The position numbers were made by a program, and so were the translations under genes. Source: Laceyella tengchongensis (GTDB taxonomy: Bacteria; Bacillota; Bacilli; Thermoactinomycetales; Thermoactinomycetaceae). Taken from it: a stretch of DNA of 64,000 bases. Below, piece by piece: positions 57,320 through 64,000 of this stretch. Positions within the stretch are counted from its first letter, which is position 1; every line of letters starts with the position of its first letter. Where the stretch lies: NCBI RefSeq assembly GCF_900182735.1, contig NZ_FXTU01000005.1:186001-250000 (forward strand), read 5' to 3'. Under the pieces are notes generated by a model, which did not search any database, was not told where the DNA came from, and was given only the letters and a program-made list of their open reading frames with translations.

Positions 57320-58789
57320 GTGAGATATAACCGGTTGGGAAACGGGCGTTACAATCTGGACGGAGTAATCTACAACCAGCCTCTGGCGGCCGATGAGCAA
57401 CCGTACCACAAGCTGGCGCAAACGCCCATCCTTGTATTGGATCAACAGCGCAGGCGCCTAGCAGTGCTGGATCATCTGACCGAATTGGTGATCACGGAGG
57501 AAATCAACGGCGAAGAGACGGTTGATTTATCCATCCCGTATGAGGATGCGAAGCGTGTTTATTTGGAGAACGAAAACTACATTCAGCTGGGGCAGCGAAT
57601 GTATGTGATTCGCCGGGTTCATCATTCCCGCAAGGGATCGGGCAAGAGGGAAACGCAAGTCTACGCCGAGGCCATCTGGTATGACTTGCAATATGCCGAG
57701 CCGATGGCTATAACCCAGTGGCCGGACGCGACGCCCTATGAAGTGATCCGCGACATCCTTACGGGCACAGAGTGGCGGGTGGGCCGGTGCGATATCGGCA
57801 CCGTGCGTAGCATGTCCGTTGATGAAGGGTTGACCAACCGTTTGACTGCGTTGCGGGAGGTGGCCGACTTATGGGGAGGCTCCATTCGGTTCAACCCGCT
57901 GACAATGACGGTAGATCATGTGAAAGTGGGCGGATTCCGCGATCCCGGTATCGCCATCGTCTACCGCAAGAACATGGATGAGATTGAGGCTGATTATGAT
58001 ACGACCGATCTGATCACCAGGCTGTACCCATACGGAAAAGGCAATTTGACCATCAAAGACGCCAATGATGGCAAAGAGTATGTGGAGAACTTCCAATATT
58101 CCCAACAGATTCGCACGCGCACATTTAAAGATGACCGCTTCACCAATCCTTATCAATTGAAGGAGAAAGCGCAGGAAATCTTGGACAAGCTGAGCAAGCC
58201 GCGGCTGTCTTACCGGGTTAAAGCCAGCGATCTGTCCATGTTGTCTGGACTGGAACATGAAGCTTTCCGCATTGGGGACATCGTCCGCGTCTATGATGAA
58301 GAGTTGGGGATGGATGCAAAAACGCACATTGCCCGTTGGCAGTATGATGTGTTGGCCCCGTGGAACACCGTGTTGGAATTGGAATCGGCGGCTCCCACCT
58401 TAACAGACTTATTGAAAGGGGTCGCGCAAGCGGGGTTCCTGCAATCGGAAGATTCTGTCGAGCGTACCGAGATGCTGGAACTGATGGTGTTTAACTATCT
58501 GCTCAATTCCAGAGCTGACGACGGGTTTGCCTACTGGGTGAACAACGGATGGGAAATTAATGCAACACGGGGTTATTCGGGGAATGCATCGTTCATGTGC
58601 CAAGGGCAGCTCGGTGTGGAGAAAACACTGACCCAAACGGTGGAACCATCCCACCGGGACAGCTACACCGTGAGCATGCAGGCGGCGACGGAGAATCTCA
58701 AAAAAGGGCCGAATGGCAAAGTGGGCGTCGAAGTGGTGCTTCATTATGATGACGGGCAATCGGAGATGAAGTTTTTCCCATTGGCCTAA
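57320..58789 (+). CDS. Phage tail tip protein (Tal / Gp37-like)
   Basis: A 489-residue tail-associated protein. The N-terminal two thirds (LDHLTELVITEEINGEETVD, YVIRRVHHSRKGSGKRETQV, DLITRLYPYGKGNLTIKD) match the tail-tip hub fold of Gp37/prophage endopeptidase-tail proteins. The C-terminal part (GWEINATRGYSGNASFMCQG) looks like a carbohydrate-binding beta-sandwich. No peptidase active site is visible. Start GTG 57320 follows AAAGGGGTGGG. Confidence 0.78.
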   Translation: MRYNRLGNGRYNLDGVIYNQPLAADEQPYHKLAQTPILVLDQQRRRLAVLDHLTELVITEEINGEETVDLSIPYEDAKRVYLENENYIQLGQRMYVIRRVHHSRKGSGKRETQVYAEAIWYDLQYAEPMAITQWPDATPYEVIRDILTGTEWRVGRCDIGTVRSMSVDEGLTNRLTALREVADLWGGSIRFNPLTMTVDHVKVGGFRDPGIAIVYRKNMDEIEADYDTTDLITRLYPYGKGNLTIKDANDGKEYVENFQYSQQIRTRTFKDDRFTNPYQLKEKAQEILDKLSKPRLSYRVKASDLSMLSGLEHEAFRIGDIVRVYDEELGMDAKTHIARWQYDVLAPWNTVLELESAAPTLTDLLKGVAQAGFLQSEDSVERTEMLELMVFNYLLNSRADDGFAYWVNNGWEINATRGYSGNASFMCQGQLGVEKTLTQTVEPSHRDSYTVSMQAATENLKKGPNGKVGVEVVLHYDDGQSEMKFFPLA

Positions 58790-58844
58790 ATAAGACAAGA
58801 TGCGGGTGGCGCAAACCCTTAGACAGGCGAAGGTGGTGAGCAAC

Positions 58845-59039
58845 ATGTCTTCATTTCAACCGTTTCAAAAAAGTTTTGCGTCAAACAGCGGCAAGAATGT
58901 GAAAAAGATCGACCTGCGTCTGGTCGTTTCTGATGTGACTGGCAAGATTCAAATCACGGATATGATGTTGCAAGGCGGTTCCATCGCCACCGTATGGACA
59001 GGGCACGCTTCAGAAATTCAATGGTCATTTGACGGGTGA
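58845..59039 (+). CDS. Small phage tail protein, 64 residues
   Basis: The frame from ATG 58845 (after AAGGTGGTGAG) encodes a short module with VKKIDLRLVVSDVTGKIQIT followed by DMMLQGG. The same module occurs in the next gene (IDYRFVMNDCEGTAWLTDLM). Unknown function, probably a baseplate or tail tip part. Confidence 0.6.
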   Translation: MSSFQPFQKSFASNSGKNVKKIDLRLVVSDVTGKIQITDMMLQGGSIATVWTGHASEIQWSFDG

Positions 59040-59044
59040 TGTGG

Positions 59045-59686
59045 ATGAAAAAAGAGTTTTGGACCCGGTATTTTTTCACCTTTCAAGTGACGCCCAACCG
59101 GAAGGTGACCCGAATCGACTACCGCTTTGTGATGAATGATTGCGAAGGAACGGCCTGGCTGACTGATTTGATGCTGCAAATCGGACGGGCGGCATCTGGT
59201 TATGTTCCCGCTAACAAAGAGTTTTTGCAAAGAGAGCGGGACGGGGCGGGAACGGTGATCCGCCGCAAGCATTACAACGGGGTGATTCGCGGGAAACGGA
59301 AGATCGCCGTCCCCAATCGGGAAGCGGTAAGCAGGGAGAAAGACCTGGCCAAGCGGGTGACTGGTGGCGTGGATTTTCACCTCGCTCTGACCCGGAATAC
59401 GCCACAGGAAGGAATCCGTTTTGCTCATCAACACGGGCAACGGCAACTGATCGTATCGCCTCCGCTCAGCGCCAACGATCAGGTCATGTTGAGCGCGACC
59501 AAGCGCCGCGTGGAAATCAACGAGCAGATGACACAAGAATACAGCGGCAATTTCCACACTTGTCCTGCCGGGTTTGGGATCTATCAAGTGGAGTTGGACG
59601 ATGAACGGGGTGCGGGCCGCGGGGCGGGGCAGTTGGTATGTGAGGTGGACATGTGGCTGAAGGGAAGAGGGGGTGAGCGATTGTGA
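59045..59686 (+). CDS. Phage tail protein of unknown function, 213 residues
   Basis: N-terminal module VTRIDYRFVMNDCEGTAWLT-DLMLQ is a paralogue of the preceding small protein. The remaining part is basic and Arg-rich with no catalytic motif I recognise. ATG 59045 is 6 bases after GGGTG; GTG 59036 and ATG 59039 are alternatives. It overlaps the GH18 gene by 4 bases, so the two are co-translated. Confidence 0.6.
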   Translation: MKKEFWTRYFFTFQVTPNRKVTRIDYRFVMNDCEGTAWLTDLMLQIGRAASGYVPANKEFLQRERDGAGTVIRRKHYNGVIRGKRKIAVPNREAVSREKDLAKRVTGGVDFHLALTRNTPQEGIRFAHQHGQRQLIVSPPLSANDQVMLSATKRRVEINEQMTQEYSGNFHTCPAGFGIYQVELDDERGAGRGAGQLVCEVDMWLKGRGGERL

Positions 59687-62193
59687 GTTCATTGCGAACA
59701 CGCCACCGGGAGTTTTTGTCGTGGGTCCGTACGAGCGAGCAGCTGGAAGTGGTGGAGCGGTTCGGCAACAAATTTTCTGCTGTCTGCCTGTTTTGGTTTG
59801 ACATACAAGCGGACGGCTCGTTGACCGAGGCGATCAGCGATCTAGAAAAGGCGATGGCTCGCGCCCGGCAGATTCATGAGAAATGGCCGCACATCCGCTG
59901 GTTGTTGACGGTTAAGAACGACGGGGTGCCATCCAGAATCAATCCGGTGGTGTCCAATCACCAGGGGGCGCAGGATCGGTTCATTCAGGAAGTTCACCGC
60001 ATCCTAAACCAATATTCGTGGGTGGATGGCCTAGATGCCGACTTTGAGCGGTTGCCCAATGACCAAGTGGACAACATCTACCAGCTGTACGACCGCTTGT
60101 TTGCCGAAATAAAAAGCCGCACGGCCAACCGGTTTCTCCATCTCGATCTACCGCCGATGGTTGCGGCGCATGAAACCATCGGACCTGAGAAGTGGTGTGA
60201 CTATGGGCGGTTAAAAGACCGTTGCGACACAGCGCAGATCATGACTTATGGATTTGCGTGGGCTGGCTCGGCGCCAGGCTCTACTGCGCCGTTGGATTGG
60301 CAGCGGAGCGTGATCCGTTACGCTGTCAGCGCGTTTGATCCCATGCAGGTTTACATGGGGGTGGCGGCATACGGTTACCGCTGGGAGATCAGCAAATACC
60401 CGAAAACGGCTTCGCAGCCTTATCGCGGTTTCGGGGGCGGATTTCCCGATTTTTTGCGGTGGATGATCGGGGAGCTTTCGCATACCGACTCTTACCGGGG
60501 CGGGGCTGAAACGCAAGCCTATATCCCTTTTTTCTCGTATTTTGACGAGCAGGATGCCGTGCACCAACTCTTCTTGCACATCTATGATTATGTGGATGCT
60601 GGTGAAGACGCTGATACGACAAGCTTGAACAATGGCAGGTTTGGGGATCGCTCCTTTTTGACCGCTTACGGCAAGGATCAAGTCGTTTCCTTTGATGGGA
60701 CAGTGTCTGACCAGACAGTGGACGACGCGGATGTGGTACAGGGTGCCATGATCCGAACCGGCGCCTACGTGTCTCCGCGCAAGCCCACCGCCGGGGAAAC
60801 GGAAGGCTATGCCAAATGGACATTTTATGTTCCTGAGGAGGGAGCCTATGATGTCGTAGCGCAAGTGGAGTATCCGTGGTTTGATCAACAGAAGTTGGTG
60901 GTGAAAATCGACGGGATTCCCCAGGTGATCGGTGAAGTGCCCCAACATTACCCTTATCATCGCCAAGTGCATTGGACCAAGGTGGCTCGGTTGACATTGA
61001 CGCCGGGAGAGCATGTGTTTGAAGTGTTGGGAGAAGGAAGTCAGTATGGCACCATCTTCTACGGCTTTCGCGTATGCCGGCAATTCCAGGAAAGCCGTGA
61101 AGCGGGGGAAGCCACCTTTACGCTGATGCCCCGCAAATTCCGCGACCGGAATGGGATGGCGGCCTGGCCTTATGAAAACAAGTTTAAGCTGACCTTGGAG
61201 GCGGTCAGGCGGCCGCCAGAACCAGCGCTCATCTTTTATGATGATTTTCGTGATTGGCAAGATCAGCTGCCTTCCGATAAATACATCATCCATTCGGGTG
61301 CGTGGAAGGTGAACAAAGACAAAAATGACCCCGCCCCCCGCCAGTATACCTGGGTGTCCGGCTCCGGCAAATTCACGCTCAACACCTCCCGTTTCACCAA
61401 TGTCACGGTGGATGCCAACCTGCGCGTGGAGGAAGAGGGAATGGCAGGGGTGCTGTTTAAAGACCTCTGGTTTTGCCTCAATATGAACTACAAAGGCGGC
61501 CGATATGAATTGCATCAGGGAGGCACGCGCCTAGCAACCCAATGGCCAGGTGGACCCCTTGCCCTCAACACCTATTACCGATTGCGGATGAAAGTGCGGG
61601 GACGGGAAGTGGTCTGCCTCCTCAATGATATTCCGGTCATCCGCCACACCTTGGCCGAGGAAGTGGGAGCTGGCGCGTGGGGGGTGCAATCAGATGTTGC
61701 TATGTCCTGCGATTTGCTAGTCGGGGCTGATTCCCACTGGCATTACCCGCAAGAAGCGATGGATATCATCCTGCCCGATGGGACGGAGCAGACGTTGGGC
61801 CGCATTCCTCGGTCAGGGATCACATGGGATGAGAAGTGGGGCTTTTTTTATTTGGAAAGCGGCGACGAGCTGGACACCCGCCTGGAACCGCCAGACGGGA
61901 TGGACAAGCTGATTATCAAGGACTGGGATTATCTCCACTCCGCTCCGTTCACTTTGACAGAAGGAGATTATCCGGTGAAAGTCCGGATGAGGGATCAGGG
62001 GATCTGGCTGTCCCGCATTTATTTGGGGGATGCCGACGGATTTAGCATCGCCGTGTTCCCCTTCGCCGAGACCATTTTGCGGCAGGGGGACATCGCCGCA
62101 TATGAGTTCAAGGCTCGTGGCATCGGGTTATGGTCCGTGGGGCAGGAAGACCCGCAACTTTGGCACATGCTTGTGGATCAAGTGGATGGTTAA
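59683..62193 (+). CDS. Tail-associated GH18 glycosidase with carbohydrate-binding domains
   Basis: An 836-residue protein. The N-terminal 320 residues form a glycoside hydrolase 18 barrel, with the catalytic strand WVDGLDADFE (DGxDxDxE), TAQIMTYGFAW and VYMGVAAYGYRW. Behind it lie at least two beta-sandwich modules (YVPEEGAYDVVAQVEYPW, then a laminin G/concanavalin-like part around FYDDFRDWQDQL). GH18 enzymes cut beta-1,4 bonds next to GlcNAc, so it may cut wall glycan or a surface polymer during infection. Start GTG 59683, overlapping the previous stop. Confidence 0.85.
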   Translation: MSSLRTRHREFLSWVRTSEQLEVVERFGNKFSAVCLFWFDIQADGSLTEAISDLEKAMARARQIHEKWPHIRWLLTVKNDGVPSRINPVVSNHQGAQDRFIQEVHRILNQYSWVDGLDADFERLPNDQVDNIYQLYDRLFAEIKSRTANRFLHLDLPPMVAAHETIGPEKWCDYGRLKDRCDTAQIMTYGFAWAGSAPGSTAPLDWQRSVIRYAVSAFDPMQVYMGVAAYGYRWEISKYPKTASQPYRGFGGGFPDFLRWMIGELSHTDSYRGGAETQAYIPFFSYFDEQDAVHQLFLHIYDYVDAGEDADTTSLNNGRFGDRSFLTAYGKDQVVSFDGTVSDQTVDDADVVQGAMIRTGAYVSPRKPTAGETEGYAKWTFYVPEEGAYDVVAQVEYPWFDQQKLVVKIDGIPQVIGEVPQHYPYHRQVHWTKVARLTLTPGEHVFEVLGEGSQYGTIFYGFRVCRQFQESREAGEATFTLMPRKFRDRNGMAAWPYENKFKLTLEAVRRPPEPALIFYDDFRDWQDQLPSDKYIIHSGAWKVNKDKNDPAPRQYTWVSGSGKFTLNTSRFTNVTVDANLRVEEEGMAGVLFKDLWFCLNMNYKGGRYELHQGGTRLATQWPGGPLALNTYYRLRMKVRGREVVCLLNDIPVIRHTLAEEVGAGAWGVQSDVAMSCDLLVGADSHWHYPQEAMDIILPDGTEQTLGRIPRSGITWDEKWGFFYLESGDELDTRLEPPDGMDKLIIKDWDYLHSAPFTLTEGDYPVKVRMRDQGIWLSRIYLGDADGFSIAVFPFAETILRQGDIAAYEFKARGIGLWSVGQEDPQLWHMLVDQVDG

Positions 62194-62327
62194 AGGCAAA
62201 GAGGCGAAGTCCCGGTTATGCGGCAAGGGAAACAACCGCTGATGGACAACGAGAAAGCATCATTTTCCGCCATGCCCACTGTCGGGTGGATTGTGGGTAG
62301 TGAATAGACGAAAAAAGGTGGTGCGAT
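62194..62327 (+). other. Spacer between the GH18 gene and holin gene
   Basis: 134 bases with no clear frame, hairpin or promoter. The holin ribosome site (AAAAGGTGG) is at its end. Confidence 0.5.
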
Positions 62328-62756
62328 GTGAAAGAGATGATCAAACAATTGGCGCAGGAGAGTGTGACGATCAAAGCAACGGTCGCGATGACGGGTGCCG
62401 TAGCCTCTTATATTTTTGGAGGATGGTCCACGGGATTGATCGTGTTGGGCATTTTGGTGTGCATTGACTTTGTGACGGGCCTGCTGGCCGGATTTTATGA
62501 GAAGAAGCTTTCTAGTCAGATCGGTAGCAAAGGCATTTTGCGGAAATTTGGCATGATCTGGGTGATCGCCATGTGCCATCTGCTGGATGTGTTGTTGGGG
62601 ACTGAAGACTTGCTCCGGGATGGGGCGGTCTTTTTTTATGCTGCCAATGAATGCTTGAGTATTACCGAAAACGCAGGCCGGATGGGCTTGCAACTTCCAG
62701 GCCCCATTGAAAAGGCGATTCAGGTGTTGCATGAAAAAACGGACAAGAAACAATAG
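62328..62756 (+). CDS. Phage holin (Cph1/holin_4 family)
   Basis: A 142-residue membrane protein with helices at VAMTGAVASYIFGG, GLIVLGILVCIDFVTGLLAG and FGMIWVIAMCHLLDVLLG. The motif DFVTGLLAGFYEKKLSSQIGSKGI-like block and FFYAANECLSITENAGRMG are typical of the phage_holin_4 family. It opens the membrane so the amidase next to it can reach the wall. Start GTG 62328. Confidence 0.9.
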   Translation: MKEMIKQLAQESVTIKATVAMTGAVASYIFGGWSTGLIVLGILVCIDFVTGLLAGFYEKKLSSQIGSKGILRKFGMIWVIAMCHLLDVLLGTEDLLRDGAVFFYAANECLSITENAGRMGLQLPGPIEKAIQVLHEKTDKKQ

Positions 62757-62821
62757 GCATCCATGGTGACGAACACCAACCCCACGATTAGGGGATGCCT
62801 AGTGAAATGGAGGTTGGAACG

Positions 62822-63523
62822 ATGAACATTCAACAACAATGGATTCCGGTGGCCCATCGACATATCCGCCCCCGCATCACCATGAAACCGGAGTACATCA
62901 CGATCCATGAAACGGCTAATACCGCCAAAGGGGCGGATGCACAAGCCCACGCCCGCCTGTTGGCAAGAGGGAATACCCGAACCGCGTCATGGCATTTTAC
63001 CGTTGACGACAAACGGATCATCCAACACATTCCGGAAAACCAGGTGGCGTGGCATGCCGGGGACGGGAGGAATGGCCCCGGCAACCGAAAATCCATCGGT
63101 ATCGAAATCTGCGTGAACGCTGATGGGGATTTTGTCCGTGCACAAGAAAATGCCATCAGGCTTGTCAGAATGCTCATGAATAAGTACAAGATTCCAGTCA
63201 GCCGGGTGGTTCCCCATAAGCACTGGTCCGGAAAAAATTGTCCGGCAAATCTTCTTAAGCAATGGCCATCATTCATCGCCCGGGTGAGACAAGGCGGTTC
63301 TGCGTCGCCGGCAACGGGAAGTGGCCTGCGCCGTTTGTTGAAGGTTACCCGCCCGATGATGCGGGGGGATGATATCAAAAAAGTTCAAGAGAGATTGGGT
63401 GTGCCGGCGGATGGAATCTATGGTCCGGTGACCAAACGCGCAGTGCAGGCCTTCCAAAAGACCCGCGGTCTGGCTGTGGATGGCATCGTCGGCCCGCAAA
63501 CATGGGGGGCGTTGTTCCCATAA
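62822..63523 (+). CDS. N-acetylmuramoyl-L-alanine amidase (endolysin)
   Basis: A 233-residue endolysin. Amidase_2 domain with zinc ligands in YITIHETAN, a conserved SWHFTVDD, and HKHWSGKNCP. The C-terminal peptidoglycan-binding_1 domain is PMMRGDDIKKVQERLGV through GIVGPQTWGALFP. It cuts the bond between muramic acid and the stem peptide to lyse the host. ATG 62822 follows GGAGGTTGG. With the holin it forms an intact lysis cassette. Confidence 0.95.
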   Translation: MNIQQQWIPVAHRHIRPRITMKPEYITIHETANTAKGADAQAHARLLARGNTRTASWHFTVDDKRIIQHIPENQVAWHAGDGRNGPGNRKSIGIEICVNADGDFVRAQENAIRLVRMLMNKYKIPVSRVVPHKHWSGKNCPANLLKQWPSFIARVRQGGSASPATGSGLRRLLKVTRPMMRGDDIKKVQERLGVPADGIYGPVTKRAVQAFQKTRGLAVDGIVGPQTWGALFP

Positions 63524-63565
63524 GCGGAGCCAAGGGTGTGAAGGGATTGTCTCTACCCCGGGCGT

Positions 63566-63593
63566 TTGACCCGTTGTAAAATAAACGTATAGG
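63566..63593 (+). promoter_or_regulatory. Possible promoter of the last gene
   Basis: TTGACC (63566-63571) and TATAGG (63588-63593) are 16 bases apart. It is a moderate match ahead of the partial gene at 63688. Confidence 0.35.
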
Positions 63594-63687
63594 AGAATAT
63601 TTATATAAATTTAACCGTGTTGTTTATATCCGTTTAAGCAGGGTCTGCGCATTGCAGGCCACCAACATCATTTAAGGAGTGAGCGAG

Positions 63688-64000
63688 ATGTCTACTTATC
63701 CATTTGGAAGCACCCGTAGTTATTACGCCGGAGGAACCCCACGGATCCACATTAGTTCGGGCAAGTACGCAGCTTTATCCCCTGCGGATGAGCAATTGCT
63801 GGACGCGATTCTCCACTGCAAAAGCTACAGTGAGGAAATCTCCCTGTCCGATCTGAAAATGATCGAGGCGAAAGCGGCTGGGGAATTGCCGGAGACACAG
63901 TGGGAGCCGGAATCGCTGGGCGCGCAGATCATAGACAAAATCCGCCAGCAGTCCAAAGTGCGCAATTACCATCAAATCTTTAACGCTCCCAAGGACCCGT
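63688..64000 (+). CDS. Partial gene of unknown function at the right edge
   Basis: ATG 63688 follows AAGGAGTGAGCG and the frame stays open to the end of the window (104 codons). The start MSTYPFGSTRSYYAGGTPRI is Gly/Ser/Tyr-rich; the rest (SEEISLSDLKMIEAKAAGEL) looks helical and soluble. I do not recognise it. It lies behind the lysis cassette and may be the last prophage gene or the first chromosomal one. Confidence 0.6.
   Translation, partial: MSTYPFGSTRSYYAGGTPRIHISSGKYAALSPADEQLLDAILHCKSYSEEISLSDLKMIEAKAAGELPETQWEPESLGAQIIDKIRQQSKVRNYHQIFNAPKDP

Noticed and set aside
60211..61515. 434-codon open frame on the minus strand
   Set aside because: It lies entirely inside the GH18 gene, lacks a ribosome site and family similarity, and reflects the codon bias of the real gene.
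39103..63687. Prophage attachment sites
   Set aside because: I looked for matching direct repeats near both ends and for a tRNA gene but saw none; without an integrase the borders cannot be fixed.
1..64000. CRISPR arrays, tRNA and rRNA genes
   Set aside because: No regularly spaced repeats, tRNA cloverleaf or rRNA sequence could be seen on either strand.

Overview
The window looks like a chromosome segment of a low- to mid-GC Firmicute in the order Bacillales, interrupted at its right side by a prophage-like element. By gene content I suspect a thermoactinomycete-type organism, but that is an inference. The backbone order is LCP proteins, yvyE, degU, comFA, comFC, hpf, secA, prfB and cccB. 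That matches the well-known Bacillus subtilis arrangement, with degS, comFB and the flagellar block missing. Ribosome-binding sites are strong AGGAGG types, GTG and TTG starts are common, and RF2 carries its +1 frameshift. S-box, LytR-CpsA-Psr and ComF genes also fit Bacillales.

Region 1 (1-8.7 kb): the tail of a sugar-nucleotide epimerase and a polyprenyl-phosphate sugar transferase for exopolysaccharide or teichoic-type polymers. Then come a 36-residue membrane miniprotein, an S-box-controlled metNIQ methionine importer, yvyE, and three tandem LCP cell-wall ligases. Region 2 (8.9-17.9 kb): a secreted subtilase, metK behind an unrecognised attenuator-like leader, a Tat-exported YkuE-type phosphoesterase, an orphan DegU-type regulator, comFA-comFC and HU. 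Region 3 (18-31 kb): an amino-acid ABC operon holding a cluster of DnaA boxes, csp, hpf, mnaA, a glycosyltransferase with a structured leader, secA, prfB, an enoyl-CoA hydratase and a lipoprotein cytochrome c. Region 4 (31-39 kb): argCJBDF under an ARG-box promoter, then pilM/N/O-like genes.

Region 5 (about 39.5-63.5 kb): a siphovirus-type prophage. Two Xre repressors with their palindromic operators, small early genes and an ArpU-like regulator precede terminase, portal, connectors, tail, GH18 tail protein, holin and amidase. No integrase, replication genes, prohead protease or major capsid gene is visible. Where the protease and capsid normally lie, there is an A+T-rich gene for a MuF (SPP1 gp7-like) minor head protein ending in a WHH-type HNH/Endo VII nuclease domain. 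Two paralogous small acidic genes follow and probably encode immunity proteins. A sequence repeated with exact spacing before the terminase genes and before the connector genes is a candidate late promoter.

A miniature inverted-repeat element of about 130 bp occurs both in the chromosome (29.7 kb) and inside the prophage tail operon (51.0 kb), with a degenerate relative at 20.6 kb. The strongest candidates for new biology are the phage-borne toxin with tandem immunity genes in a capsid-less prophage, the DnaA-box cluster inside an ABC-transporter operon, and the metK leader.
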